Shown: positions 34,101 through 43,170 of the stretch, one piece after another
How positions within the stretch are numbered: position 1 is the first letter of the stretch
Layout: each line of letters starts with the position of its first letter
Source: Pseudomonas petrae
Lineage (GTDB): Bacteria > Pseudomonadota > Gammaproteobacteria > Pseudomonadales > Pseudomonadaceae
Assembly (NCBI RefSeq): GCF_021728295.1
Contig: NZ_JAKJXE010000018.1
Span: 1 to 64,000, forward strand
DNA length: 64,000 nucleotides
Direction: 5' to 3'
Notes under the pieces: model-generated
Databases searched by the model: none
What the model was told of the DNA's origin: nothing
The model's input: the letters and a program-made list of their open reading frames with translations, nothing else
Position numbers and translations under genes: made by a program

Positions 34101-34535
34101 TCAGTTTCCTGAGGATTTCATCAGGCCGCTTTTAACGGGTTGACGAACCCGGCCGCCGGAGGGGTCGAAGCAGGCGCTGTCATAACGAGGGGCAACGCAC
34201 GTCGAGGGGAGGCCAGGGGGCGGCGGGCGAATGCTCTGCAGCCGGTCGGCAATCTCACGCTCGTTGGTGATGATCAGCTTTCTGCGTCGACTAACCTGCA
34301 AAATCTCGGTGGCGTTTTTGTTCAGGCGATAGGGGAAATCGGTTTCTTCCCATTCACTGGACATCCGTGCCGGTGGCGGACGCTGTACGGTGGATTCGCC
34401 GACGTAAGTCGGGCAAGGGCTGTAGGCGAAGCTGATTGCGCCATTGGCGGCGACGCACTTGAAGACGTCGGCATTTGCTACGCCGCACAAGAGCAACGTC
34501 ATGACCGCTGCGGACAGTACTGGAAATCTGCTCAT
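34101..34535 (-). CDS. Exported DUF4124-like protein
   Basis: A 144-aa protein with a Sec signal peptide (LSAAVMTLLLCGVANA, cleavage expected after residue 22) and a mature N-terminus VFKCVAANGAISFAYSPCP that fits the DUF4124 pattern, whose two Cys may form a disulfide in the periplasm. The rest is proline- and basic-rich (RPPPARMSSEWEE...RPPPPGLPSTCVAPRYDSACFDP), with two further Cys. The ATG follows GGGAGG. Function unknown. Confidence 0.78.
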   Translation of the reverse strand: MSRFPVLSAAVMTLLLCGVANADVFKCVAANGAISFAYSPCPTYVGESTVQRPPPARMSSEWEETDFPYRLNKNATEILQVSRRRKLIITNEREIADRLQSIRPPPPGLPSTCVAPRYDSACFDPSGGRVRQPVKSGLMKSSGN

Positions 34536-34601
34536 CGAAACCTCCCTGGATGGCGCAAGGCTACCATCTGAGAGGTTCGGCTGTCAGTGACGCTGATCGG
34601 G

Positions 34602-35096
34602 TCAATGGGTTTCGTGGGCGGCTTTCTGGACTTTCGCCAACGCGAGTGCTGCGAACATGTCGGCGTCGCCTTGCAACACCTTCAGGTGATCTTCGACATG
34701 ATCGACGCTTGAGCGCGGCTCTTCTGAATCAACCAGTCGGGTCACTTCGCGCAACGCATTCGCCGTGATCCACAGGCTCTGGCGCAACTGGCTGATGATT
34801 TTCACCATGCTTTCCGAGTTGTCGAGATCGGCTTCACTCTCCATCTCCCGGGTCGTCTGCATCGTCGGAAATGAGGGCAGCTCAGCGCGGGCCGAGGCAT
34901 CTACTCCAGTCACGACGCGGGTGATGTCCACACCGGCGGCGGCGATCTTGAACAGATAATCCGCCCTGGGCAATCGCTGCCCGCTTTCATAATGCCCCTG
35001 GGCGTTGGCTTCCACCCCACCGATGGCGCCCAGTGCGCTTTGCGTCAATTTCAGACGTTTCCTTTCCTGCCTCAAACGTTTACCGATGCCATTCAT
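34602..35096 (-). CDS. XRE-family helix-turn-helix protein
   Basis: A 164-aa regulator with an N-terminal XRE HTH (MNGIGKRLRQERKRLKLTQSALGAIGGVEANAQGHYESGQRLPRADYLFKIAAAGVDITRVVTG) and a helical C-terminal part. The HTH core and the D(I/V)xY/ITRVVTG end resemble the phage-type repressor-like regulators scattered through Pseudomonas genomes. The start ATG has GGAGAAGG upstream; the longer frame does not. It is the only regulator near the small membrane protein gene at 35771. Confidence 0.85.
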   Translation of the reverse strand: MNGIGKRLRQERKRLKLTQSALGAIGGVEANAQGHYESGQRLPRADYLFKIAAAGVDITRVVTGVDASARAELPSFPTMQTTREMESEADLDNSESMVKIISQLRQSLWITANALREVTRLVDSEEPRSSVDHVEDHLKVLQGDADMFAALALAKVQKAAHETH

Positions 35097-35770
35097 CAAC
35101 CTTCTCCTGCGAATTCGCACCCTGCTTGTGTCTCTCGCGGGTGCGCAATGGGGGCCGGAATACGGACTGTTTTCTTTTGGTGTAGAGCTAGCCACGTATG
35201 GGAATTGGAGTCATTCACACAGTACAACGGGTAGACATTAGCTGTTCAGCACTCAAATGGCGATTTTTCCGACGCTTTGCGTGGAAAAATCAACGCTGGA
35301 CGATTCTAGTTATTCCACTGGATTAGGTCACGCGGTCGTTTGCAGGGTGGGATGGCGCGGGTTAGGCCCTGCGGGGATTAAAAATGCAGGGGAGGAAAGG
35401 CTGCGGAGCATACGCCGACTGCCCCATCCCTGCCGCCCTCTACATGTGCAGCGTTTAATCGGTGATATCGGGGCGTCAGGACGCCGGGCTATATCCTACA
35501 GGCAGCGTCTGCTGGTCTGTCAGGATTGGGCCTTTCAAGGCGAGGCAAGCTGACACACAATTTGTCACGCCTTGGAAACTGGCCTGCAAAGGTGCGCCCG
35601 CAACGCTCTACCCCTCGTATTGCGACTCGAAACGCTTTCTCGGCGACAACCCGTTCATGGCAGAAGCTGTCTGAGCTCAGGGCGGGTCTTGCCCGTTCGG
35701 AGGTTGCCCATTCAATCGGATTGAGCAGAGATGTTTGAGCTGCCGCTGAACAGCAAGGACACATCATGGA
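35097..35770. other. Long gene-poor region with nested inverted repeats
   Basis: About 670 bases. The XRE gene promoter should lie at 35100-35240. Several overlapping open frames are present on both strands at 35260-35780, none with family resemblance, a good ribosome binding site, or a consistent codon bias. A nested dyad is centred near 35559: outer arms CAAGGCG / CGCCTTG (35536-35542, 35568-35574) and inner arms TGACA / TGTCA. It could be a decayed gene or a regulatory stretch. Confidence 0.4.
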
Positions 35771-36229
35771 ATGAACAGCCACGATCCAGCGGATACAACC
35801 CCCCGGGCTATATATAAGTTTCTCTTCTGGGTATTACTGAGCGTGCTACTTATTTATTACCTGCTCGAACATGTTCCAGGCGGGATTGCTGATGCAGACG
35901 AGCTGGTGCTCAAACATCAGCTAAAGCGGGGCGCATGGGTTTACGTTACTCATTACGGCGCACCTGCGACCGATCTCGACACCTTGAGGTTTTACTTGAG
36001 TGATCCGATCCCCGGCGCTGATGAGGAAATCCTCAAAAACCTGAATGAGCGTAACTCGTTTGTGATCACCGACAGTGCCCTCGAAGACGTGATGATCCGC
36101 GAGACGGAGGACGGTGTCGGCATTACTGTGAAGGGCGCGGTCTATCGCTACTTCAGTAAGCAATATACCCAGAGTGACGGGTTGCAGTCTTATCGGGTGA
36201 GCTTGTACCAGCAGGATGAGCGTGGCTAA
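35771..36229 (+). CDS. Membrane-anchored hypothetical protein
   Basis: A 152-aa protein with one N-terminal helix (AIYKFLFWVLLSVLLIYYLLEHV, residues 13-35) and a soluble remainder (about 115 aa, likely periplasmic) that is mixed alpha/beta with no recognised motif (LKRGAWVYVTHYGAPATDLDTLRFYLSDPIPG...). The ATG overlaps a minimal upstream ATGGAATGA, and AAGGA lies 12 bases away, so translation initiation is not strong. Codon use is somewhat less GC-biased at the start than in neighbours. Confidence 0.65.
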   Translation: MNSHDPADTTPRAIYKFLFWVLLSVLLIYYLLEHVPGGIADADELVLKHQLKRGAWVYVTHYGAPATDLDTLRFYLSDPIPGADEEILKNLNERNSFVITDSALEDVMIRETEDGVGITVKGAVYRYFSKQYTQSDGLQSYRVSLYQQDERG

Positions 36230-36326
36230 GTGATTGGGGGCGGGCAGGTCAATGGGTGAGAAACGCAGTCAAGCCTGCTGGCTCGCGCCGCCTCGGCAAT
36301 TCGACTAATCAGAACTCCCCGGAAAC

Positions 36327-36360
36327 AAAAATCCCCGCACGCCATAAGCGTTGCGGGGAT
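36327..36360 (-). terminator. Rho-independent terminator after tRNA-Ser
   Basis: ATCCCCGCA / TGCGGGGAT form a 9-bp stem with a 12-base loop. On the minus strand the T-tract follows the stem directly; a T-tract also follows on the plus strand, so it may work in both directions. Confidence 0.9.
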
Positions 36361-36370
36361 CTTTTTAATG

Positions 36371-36460
36371 TGGCGGTGAAGGAGAGATTCGAACTCTCGA
36401 TACAATTTCTTGTATACACACTTTCCAGGCGTGCTCCTTAAGCCACTCGGACACTTCACC
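36371..36460 (-). tRNA. tRNA-Ser(GGA)
   Basis: A 90-nt type II tRNA on the minus strand. The acceptor stem is GGTGAAG / CTTCACC, the D-arm region reads TCCGAGTGGCTTAAGGA, and the anticodon loop CTGGAAA gives GGA, which reads UCC and UCU serine codons. A long variable arm (TATACAA-GAAA-TTGTATC) is typical of tRNA-Ser. The T-arm reads GAGAGTTCGAATCTCTC. The 3' CCA is encoded. A terminator follows. No integrase gene is adjacent. Confidence 0.97.
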
Positions 36461-36557
36461 GTATCTCTTCAGACGTTCAGTCTGTCGAGGCGCGCTAATG
36501 TAGTCGAAAGCTTTGGCGAAGGCAAAACTTTTTTTCAGAATTTTCATGCGCTTAAGC

Positions 36558-36604
36558 AAAAAGCGCGAAGCCCCGGGTGCTCATAAAGGTCCGGGGCTTT
36601 GCGT
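36558..36604 (-). terminator. Rho-independent terminator after the SDR gene
   Basis: On the minus strand AAGCCCCGG and CCGGGGCTT pair (9 bp), followed by CGCGCTTTTTGC. Confidence 0.8.
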
Positions 36605-36624
36605 TGAAGGCGAGAGCGAGGGGA

Positions 36625-37374
36625 TCAGGCGCCGAAGCCGCCGTCGATGGTCAGGCTGGCGCCGGTGACGTAGCCCGCTTCGGGGCCGGCGAGGTAGGCG
36701 ACCATGGCGGCGATTTCTTCGGATTTGCCGTAGCGCGGGATGGCCATCAGGTTCATCAGTGATCCGGCAAAGTCGCTGTCGGCCGGGTTCATGTCGGTGT
36801 CGACCGGGCCGGGCTGGACGTTGTTGATGGTGATGCCGCGCGGGCCGAGGTCGCGGGCCAGGCCTTTGGTCAGGCCGACCAGCGCCGACTTGCTCATGGC
36901 GTAGACGCCGCCACCGGCGAAGGGCATGCGGTCGGCGTTGGTGCTGCCGATGTTGATGATGCGACCGCCTTCTTTCATATGCCGCGCCGCTTCCTGACTG
37001 GCGATGAACACACTGCGTACGTTGATGGCCAGGGTTCGGTCGAAGTCTTCAAGGGTGAATTCGTCGAGTGGCGCGATGGCCAGCACGCCGGCGTTGTTGA
37101 CGAGAATATCGAGGCCGCCGAACGCCTTCACCGTCTTGGCGACGGCGTCGCGAATGTCTTCGGCGTTGGCGCTGTCGGCCTTGATGGCCAGGGCCTTGCC
37201 GCCGGCTGCGGTGATGCTGTCTTGCAGTTCTTGCGCTTTGGCTTCCGAGCTGACGAAAGTGAAGGCCACTGCTGCGCCTTGTTCGACCAGCCGTTTGACG
37301 ATCGCTGCGCCGATGCCGCGCGAGCCGCCTTGTACCAGTGCTGTTTTGCCGATCAGATTGGTGGGATGAGTCAT
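36625..37374 (-). CDS. Short-chain dehydrogenase/reductase
   Basis: A 249-aa classical SDR oxidoreductase. The cofactor-binding glycine motif is GGSRGIG (residues 16-22), the structural NNAG is at 93-96, and the catalytic Ser/Tyr/Lys are S144, Y158 and K162 (YAMSK). The C-terminus (YVTGASLTIDGGFGA) is that of the FabG/glucose dehydrogenase-like group, but the substrate is unknown. It is divergent from a LysR gene 147 bases away, a common arrangement in which the LysR protein controls the SDR. Confidence 0.92.
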   Translation of the reverse strand: MTHPTNLIGKTALVQGGSRGIGAAIVKRLVEQGAAVAFTFVSSEAKAQELQDSITAAGGKALAIKADSANAEDIRDAVAKTVKAFGGLDILVNNAGVLAIAPLDEFTLEDFDRTLAINVRSVFIASQEAARHMKEGGRIINIGSTNADRMPFAGGGVYAMSKSALVGLTKGLARDLGPRGITINNVQPGPVDTDMNPADSDFAGSLMNLMAIPRYGKSEEIAAMVAYLAGPEAGYVTGASLTIDGGFGA

Positions 37375-37521
37375 GTCGATCTCCTGTAGCCCTGAGTGAT
37401 GGGCAGTGAGTGATAGGTAGTGAGTAGTGAGTTGATGGACACGAGTATCTGCCGACGATTACCCGCGCGGTAGCCGGTAATAGAGATAGTCTGTGTAAAC
37501 CGAAAGTTGTGAGTGAGTGCG

Positions 37522-38445
37522 ATGGAAAACTTCAGCAGCATCGAGTGCTTCGTGCGCAGTGCCGAGGTCGGCAGCTTTGCCGAGGCTGCGCGCCGCCTGA
37601 GCCTGACGCCCGCTGCCGTCGGCAAGAGCGTCGCCAAACTTGAGGCGAAGCTCGGCGTGAGGCTGTTTCAGCGCAGCACGCGCAAGTTGACGCTGACAGA
37701 AGCCGGCCAGCGTTTTCTCGGCGAGGTCAGCGCGAGCCTCAACACCATTCAGAACGCTGTCGCCAACCTGGCCAGCGCCGAAGGCAGTCCCGCCGGCACT
37801 TTGAAAGTCAGCGTCGGCACTATGTTCGGATGCCTGTATGTGGTGCCGCTGCTGGCCGATTTTCTGCAGCGCTATCCGGCCATCACGCCCGACTGGCATT
37901 TCGATAACCGGCAGGTGGACCTGATAGGGCAGGGCTTCGACGCTGCCATCGGCGGTGGCTTCGATCTGCCCCAAGGCGTCGTCGCGCGCAAACTGGCGCC
38001 CGCCCACCGCGTGCTGGTGGCGTCTGCGCAATGGGTGCAAGCCCACGAAGGCATCACGCATCCGGACGATTTGCACGACTGTGACGGCATTCTGATCCGT
38101 TCGCCGCAAACCGGGCGGATCCGGTCCTGGCCGTTGAGCCATCGCAGTCATGAGCAAAGCCCGCTGCGCATGAAGGTGCGCATGACCCTGAGTGATTCCG
38201 AGGCTGCCTGCCGCGCGGCGAGTCAGAGTCTGGGCGTCGCGCTGGTGAGCATGCCGTTCGCCCTGCCGTACCTGCGCAGCGGTGCGCTGCAACGGGTGCT
38301 GCCGGAGTGGTATGTCGAGGACGGCAACATTTCCATCTATTACAGTGGGCACAAGTTACTGCCGGGCAAGACCCGCGCGTTCGTCGACTTCATCATCGAG
38401 CAGTTCGCCGAACAGCAATGGGCAAGGCATTTCAGTGCCGTTTGA
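37522..38445 (+). CDS. LysR-family transcriptional regulator (divergent from SDR)
   Basis: A 307-aa LysR-type regulator. The HTH lies at the N-terminus (FVRSAEVGSFAEAARRLSLTPAAVGKSVAKLEAKLGVRLFQRSTRKLTLTEAG), followed by the periplasmic-binding-like effector domain. An in-frame GTG nine bases upstream is an alternative start. The small effector ligand is unknown; the divergent SDR gene is the likely target, since LysR regulators usually act on the neighbouring gene. Direct GTGA repeats occur in the 147-base gap. Confidence 0.9.
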   Translation: MENFSSIECFVRSAEVGSFAEAARRLSLTPAAVGKSVAKLEAKLGVRLFQRSTRKLTLTEAGQRFLGEVSASLNTIQNAVANLASAEGSPAGTLKVSVGTMFGCLYVVPLLADFLQRYPAITPDWHFDNRQVDLIGQGFDAAIGGGFDLPQGVVARKLAPAHRVLVASAQWVQAHEGITHPDDLHDCDGILIRSPQTGRIRSWPLSHRSHEQSPLRMKVRMTLSDSEAACRAASQSLGVALVSMPFALPYLRSGALQRVLPEWYVEDGNISIYYSGHKLLPGKTRAFVDFIIEQFAEQQWARHFSAV

Positions 38446-38458
38446 GCGGCGCAACCCC

Positions 38459-38485
38459 CTGTAGGAGCGCGCTTGCCCGCGAAGA
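38459..38485. repeat. REP element of the GTAGGAGCGCGCTTGCCCGCG type
   Basis: A single copy of the second REP family: CTGTAGGAGCGCGCTTGCCC followed by GCG. It is different from the CCGGCTnnAGCCGG family in this window. Confidence 0.8.
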
Positions 38486-38568
38486 GGCCGCCTCAGCAGA
38501 CGTTGATGGGTTTGACAGAACGTCATCGCAAGCAGGCTCACCGCATTAAGGTCTTGATAGGAAGCACC

Positions 38569-39129
38569 ATGCACATTCAACCGAAAGCCGCGCTGGTCCT
38601 CATCGACATGCAGCAGGGCATCAACCACTCGAAGCTGGGGCGGCGCAACAACCCTGACGCCGAGCAGCGGATGCTGGAACTGCTGAGCGCCTGGCGCGAC
38701 AGCGGGCGCACGGTGATTCACGTGCGGCATTTCTCCCGCTCACCGGACTCGGTGTTCTGGCCGCAGCAGTCCGGCGTCGAGTTTCAGCCGGCATTTGTCC
38801 CTTGGGACGACGAAGGCGAGCTGCACAAACAGGTGCCCGACGCCTTTTGTCATTCGGCGCTGGAGGGTTGGTTGCGTGCGGACGGAATCAATCAGGTGGT
38901 GAACGTCGGCGTGGTGACCAACAACTCCGTGGAGTCGACCGCGCGTACCGGCGGCAACCTCGGCTTCGAGGTTATCGTGCCCCACGACGCCTGCTTCACC
39001 TTCGACGGCGCGGACTTCTTCGGACAGCCACGCACTGCCGAAGACATCCACGCCATGTCGCTGGCCAATCTGCACGGTGAGTACGCGCAGGTGGTGGCGA
39101 CCGAGGCTATTTTGCGGGCGATCAGTTAA
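38569..39129 (+). CDS. Isochorismatase-fold hydrolase, Ser at the nucleophile position
   Basis: A 186-aa isochorismatase-like protein. The conserved acid is in LVLIDMQQGINHS and the conserved Lys in LHKQVPDAFCHSALEGWLR. The nucleophile block reads VVTNNSVESTARTGGNLGF, with Ser where cysteine hydrolases have Cys, so this is the second Cys-less member in the window. The related form TNNSVEATAR is frequent in this superfamily, so it may be an established subgroup with another activity. The ATG is chosen over a longer frame; the upstream site is weak. Confidence 0.85.
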   Translation: MHIQPKAALVLIDMQQGINHSKLGRRNNPDAEQRMLELLSAWRDSGRTVIHVRHFSRSPDSVFWPQQSGVEFQPAFVPWDDEGELHKQVPDAFCHSALEGWLRADGINQVVNVGVVTNNSVESTARTGGNLGFEVIVPHDACFTFDGADFFGQPRTAEDIHAMSLANLHGEYAQVVATEAILRAIS

Positions 39130-39156
39130 TCCGCATCTCGAGGCTCAACGCGCGCC

Positions 39157-40602
39157 TTATGCGTGCTGCACGCCCGCGCGCTTGAGCAGCTTCTTGCAGC
39201 GTTCCGACAGATGCACCACGCGCAGGTGTTTCCCCGCCTTGTGGTAGCGCCCGCGCAGGGTTTTCAGCGCCGCAACCGCGGAATAGTCCACGAAGATCAG
39301 ATGACGACAATCCAGCGTGACGTGTTGCGGATCGTTGACGTGATCGAACTGATCCAGGAACGGCGTGGTGGAGGCGAAAAACAGAGTGCCGTGGAGGTGA
39401 TACATCTTGCTGCCGTCCGGCGCGATATGGCTGTCGGCGTACAGCTCGCGAGCCTGTTGCCAGGCGAAGTTCAGCGCCGCGATGAGGATGCCGAACAGCA
39501 CGGCGGTGGCCAGGTCGGTGAGGACGGTGACGAGGGTCACGGCGATGATCGCGAAGACGTCGTTCAACGGCACTTTGCGCAGCACGCGCAGGGAGGCCCA
39601 GGCGAAGGTCTGCTGGGCGACCACGAACATCACGCCGACCAGCGCCGCCAGCGGAATGCGCTCGATGAGGGGCGACAGGAACAGCACGAACATCAGAATC
39701 ATCACCCCGGCGACGATGCCGGACAGACGACCGCGGCCGCCGGAACTCAGGTTGATCACGGTCTGGCCGATCATTGCGCAGCCGCCCATGCCGCCGCACA
39801 GACCGGAAGCCAGGTTGGCGACGCCGAGGGCGACGCATTCGCGATCGGGGTAGCCGCGGCTCTCGGTGATTTCATCGGTGAGGTTCAGGGTCAGCAAGGT
39901 TTCCAGCAGACCGACCAGCGCCATCAGGATCGCGTAGGGCGCGATGATCCGCAGGGTCTCCAGATTCCACGGCACGTCCGGCAGCGACAGGCCCGGCAGA
40001 CCGCCGGCGATGTGCGCCATGTCGCCGAGGGTGCGCGTCGGCAGGTCGAACAGGTACACCAGCAGGCCGACGCCGAGGATGGCCACCAGCGCCGGCGGCA
40101 CCGAGCGGGTCAGGCGCGGCAGCAGATACACCACCGCCATGGTCATCGCCACCAGGCCGATCATCAAGTACAGCGGCGTGTCACTGAGCCAGGTTTCGCC
40201 GCTTTTGAAATGCTCCAGCTGCGCCATGGCGATGACGATCGCAAGGCCGTTGACGAACCCGAGCATGACTGGATACGGCACCATCCGCACCAGTTTGCCC
40301 AGGCGCAGCAGTCCGAACGCGATCATCACCAACCCGCCCAGCAACACCGTCGCCAGCAGGTACTGCACGCCGTGCTGCACCACCAGCGCCACGATGACCA
40401 CGGCCATCGAACCCGCCGCACCCGAGACCATGCCGGGACGCCCGCCGAACAGCGCGGTCAGCGTGCAGATGATGAATGCGCCGTACAAGCCCATCAGCGG
40501 GTTGAGGTGCGCGACCAGCGCGAAGGCGATGCACTCGGGCACCAGGGCGAAAGAGGTGGTGAGTCCGGCGAGGACATCGGCGCGAAGACGGGCGGGTTTC
40601 AT
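39157..40602 (-). CDS. SulP-family inorganic anion transporter
   Basis: A 481-aa protein with about ten hydrophobic helices and a C-terminal STAS domain (QHVTLDCRHLIFVDYSAVAALKTLRGRYHKAGKHLRVVHLSERCKKLLKRAG). The SulP pattern LRADVLAGLTTSFALVPECIAFALVAHLNPLMGLYGAFI and the GTAGSMAVV-like helix 3 (GAAGSMAVVIVALV) are present. Such proteins move sulfate, bicarbonate or other anions, and the anion here is not determined. AGGAA precedes the ATG. Confidence 0.92.
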   Translation of the reverse strand: MKPARLRADVLAGLTTSFALVPECIAFALVAHLNPLMGLYGAFIICTLTALFGGRPGMVSGAAGSMAVVIVALVVQHGVQYLLATVLLGGLVMIAFGLLRLGKLVRMVPYPVMLGFVNGLAIVIAMAQLEHFKSGETWLSDTPLYLMIGLVAMTMAVVYLLPRLTRSVPPALVAILGVGLLVYLFDLPTRTLGDMAHIAGGLPGLSLPDVPWNLETLRIIAPYAILMALVGLLETLLTLNLTDEITESRGYPDRECVALGVANLASGLCGGMGGCAMIGQTVINLSSGGRGRLSGIVAGVMILMFVLFLSPLIERIPLAALVGVMFVVAQQTFAWASLRVLRKVPLNDVFAIIAVTLVTVLTDLATAVLFGILIAALNFAWQQARELYADSHIAPDGSKMYHLHGTLFFASTTPFLDQFDHVNDPQHVTLDCRHLIFVDYSAVAALKTLRGRYHKAGKHLRVVHLSERCKKLLKRAGVQHA

Positions 40603-40807
40603 GGCGTTCCTGGAGGGCGGCGTGCAAAAAGGAGGGGATGTTACGGAATGTGAACGCAGACGGCCAGTTGGGGAAATGCCGCACCCTGCCGGGTTTCACT
40701 CATTCTTCATGTGTCCTGTCACTGCCGATTGTGTAACGATGTTTGACTCAAACAGCTCGCCGATTCCTGTCATCAAGGCTCGGCACGTTATGAAGGACAG
40801 AACACGG

Positions 40808-42016
40808 ATGCTCGCTGCGCTCAGACACTACCCGGCTTCAGTCAATCTCCTGCTTTCGTCGTCGCTTTTTCTGACGCTGGGCAGGGCTATCACCCTGCCG
40901 TACCTGGTGATTTACCTTTCTTCGAATTTCGTCTTGAGCATGAGCGACATCGGCATGGTCGTCGGCGGTGCGCTGATTGTCGGCTCGTTGCTGAGCCTGT
41001 ATGGCGGCTACCTTACCGACAAACTGTCCAGCTATCGGCTGATTCTGTGCTTCACCGGGTTCTTCGTCACCGGCTTCATCGGCATGTGCGTGACCAGCAA
41101 GCTGTGGCTGTTCTTCCTGTTTCTGGTGTCGTTCAATTTCGCGTATTCGGTCATCGATATCGTGGTCAAGGCGGCGTTCGGCAAGCTGTTGCCGGTGGCC
41201 GATCAGAGCAAAGTGTTCTCGGTGCGCTACACGCTGATCAACATCGGCTATGCGGTCGGGCCGTTCATTGGCGCAGGGCTGGCGCACTGGAACATGAAGC
41301 TGCCGTTTGTGATGTCGGCGGCGTTGGGCCTGGGCTTCTTGCTGGTCTACGCGATGTACGGGGACCGCAAGCTGAGTTCGGCGGACCCGGCCAATGCGCT
41401 AATTTCCTTCATCGCCGTGGGACGCATCCTGCTCAAGGACTACCGGCTGGTGTGCTTCACCGTCGGCGGCGTGCTCAGCGCCGTGGTGTTCGGGCAATTC
41501 ACCGCTTACTTGTCGCAATACCTGGTCACCACGACCACGCCGGAATTCACTTATCGGGTCGTCAGTTCGGTGGTGGCGGTGAACGCGGCGGTGGTGATCT
41601 GCTTGCAGTACCTGGTCGGCAAACGCATCAGTCATCAGTACTTGAATCAGTGGCTGACCGCAGGTTTCAGCCTGTTCCTGATGGGCGTGGTCGGGTTTGC
41701 CCTGTCGACCACGGTGCTGCACTGGTCGCTGGCTGTGGCGGTGTTCACCCTCGGCGAGATCATCGTGTTTCCCGCCGAGTACATGTTCATCGACCGCATC
41801 GCACCCACCCATTTGCGCGGCATGTATTACGGCGCGCAGAACCTCTCCAACCTCGGCGGCGCTCTGGGGCCGGTGTTGTGTGGCTTCGCACTGTCGACCC
41901 AGTCGGCGCATTTCATGTTTTACATGCTGGCGGCCTTCATCATTGCTGGCGGCTGTTTCTACCTACTGGGCGCCTCGTATTCCAGACGCCACGACCAAAA
42001 CTCCACTGCGCAGTGA
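40808..42016 (+). CDS. MFS transporter (drug:H+ antiporter type)
   Basis: A 402-aa permease with about 12 hydrophobic helices; helices 2-3 carry the MFS motif A (GGYLTDKLSSYR). The PF07690 pattern and order of segments resemble the MdtH/YdeE multidrug exporters. AAGGA lies about ten bases before the ATG used here; an in-frame ATG 18 bases upstream is an alternative. The zapE gene follows after nine bases, so both may be in one transcript although functionally unrelated. Confidence 0.85.
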   Translation: MLAALRHYPASVNLLLSSSLFLTLGRAITLPYLVIYLSSNFVLSMSDIGMVVGGALIVGSLLSLYGGYLTDKLSSYRLILCFTGFFVTGFIGMCVTSKLWLFFLFLVSFNFAYSVIDIVVKAAFGKLLPVADQSKVFSVRYTLINIGYAVGPFIGAGLAHWNMKLPFVMSAALGLGFLLVYAMYGDRKLSSADPANALISFIAVGRILLKDYRLVCFTVGGVLSAVVFGQFTAYLSQYLVTTTTPEFTYRVVSSVVAVNAAVVICLQYLVGKRISHQYLNQWLTAGFSLFLMGVVGFALSTTVLHWSLAVAVFTLGEIIVFPAEYMFIDRIAPTHLRGMYYGAQNLSNLGGALGPVLCGFALSTQSAHFMFYMLAAFIIAGGCFYLLGASYSRRHDQNSTAQ

Positions 42017-42025
42017 AGCGTTTCG

Positions 42026-43147
42026 ATGACCGTTCTTTCTCCACTTGAGGCCTGGCAGCAGGCCGTTGATACCCAGGGTTTTCAGCCGGACGATGCCCAG
42101 CGCAATGCCGCGCTGCACCTGCAGGCGTGCTGGCAGGCGCTGAACGACGGCAAGCGCGGCGGCGCGGTCAAGGGCGTTTATCTGTGGGGCCCGGTGGGGC
42201 GCGGCAAGACCTGGCTCATGGACCGTTTTTACGACAGCCTGCAGGTCCCGGCCCGGCGCCAGCATTTTCATCACTTCATGCGATGGGTGCATCAGCGCCT
42301 GTTCCAGCTCACCGGCGTGGCCAAACCCCTGCAGGTGCTGGCCCGGGAGCTGGCCCAGGACGTGCGCGTGCTGTGCTTCGACGAGTTGTTCGTCAACGAC
42401 ATCGGCGACGCGGTGATTCTCGGCGGCCTGTTGCGCGCGATGTTCGACGAGGGCGTGGTGCTGGTGTGCACGTCCAATCAATTGCCCGAACAGCTGTACG
42501 CCGCGGGTCATAACCGCGAGCGTTTCGTGCCCGCGATCACGGCGATCAACCACTTCATGGAGGTGGTCTCGGTCGACGGTGGCGAGGACCACCGGCTGCA
42601 TCCCGGTCAGGCGCAGCAGCGTTACTGGGTGAAGGCGGAGAAGGGGCCGAGCGCGCTGGTCGAGGTGTTCGAGACGTTGAGCAGCGGGGAGTCGGTGTCG
42701 ACTCAGCCAGTGCCACTGGGGAGGCGACATGTGCCGGTGGTGCGCAGCAGTCGAACGGTGATCTGGTGCCGCTATGCCAACCTGTGCGAGCAGCCGCTGG
42801 CGGCGATGGATTTCATCGAGCTGTGCGATCGCTACAAAGCGGTCTTGTTGAGTGAGGTGCCGGCGCTGAGCGCACCCCAGCGCGAGGGGCGCATCGCCCG
42901 TGGCACCGAGGATGGCGTTGAACAGGTCACGGCGGGGGACCGCGAGCTGCCGCAGCTGTCGCCTTACGACGACGGCGTGCGGCGCTTCATCGCCCTGGTC
43001 GACGAGTGCTACGACCGCAAGGTGCCGCTGTACATCGAAGCCGCGATGCCGATGGCCGGGCTGTACACCGAAGGCTATCTGGCGTTCGCGTTCCGACGCA
43101 CGCTGAGCCGCTTGCAGGAGATGCAGCTCGCGCGCTTCGGTCAGTAA
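42026..43147 (+). CDS. zapE: ZapE (AFG1-like) ATPase
   Basis: A 373-aa P-loop ATPase of the AFG1/ZapE family. The Walker A motif GPVGRGKT is at 55-62 (GVYLWGPVGRGKTWLMDRFYD) and Walker B is LCFDELFV around 116-123, followed by the sensor CTSNQLPEQLY. ZapE interacts with FtsZ and affects division ring constriction in E. coli. Pseudomonads often carry two paralogues; which one this is I cannot tell. The ATG begins nine bases after the MFS stop. Confidence 0.92.
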   Translation: MTVLSPLEAWQQAVDTQGFQPDDAQRNAALHLQACWQALNDGKRGGAVKGVYLWGPVGRGKTWLMDRFYDSLQVPARRQHFHHFMRWVHQRLFQLTGVAKPLQVLARELAQDVRVLCFDELFVNDIGDAVILGGLLRAMFDEGVVLVCTSNQLPEQLYAAGHNRERFVPAITAINHFMEVVSVDGGEDHRLHPGQAQQRYWVKAEKGPSALVEVFETLSSGESVSTQPVPLGRRHVPVVRSSRTVIWCRYANLCEQPLAAMDFIELCDRYKAVLLSEVPALSAPQREGRIARGTEDGVEQVTAGDRELPQLSPYDDGVRRFIALVDECYDRKVPLYIEAAMPMAGLYTEGYLAFAFRRTLSRLQEMQLARFGQ

Positions 43148-43170
43148 CGCTGAAACCCGCAAACTTCAAT

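Noticed and set aside
36371..36460. tRNA-Ser as an attachment site of an integrated element
   Set aside because: No integrase gene, no second copy of the tRNA 3' end is seen in the window, and flanking genes look chromosomal.
39163..40653. 496-codon plus-strand open frame opposite the SulP gene
   Set aside because: The translation is rich in His, Gln and Arg with no family resemblance, the typical shadow of a high-GC gene on the other strand.
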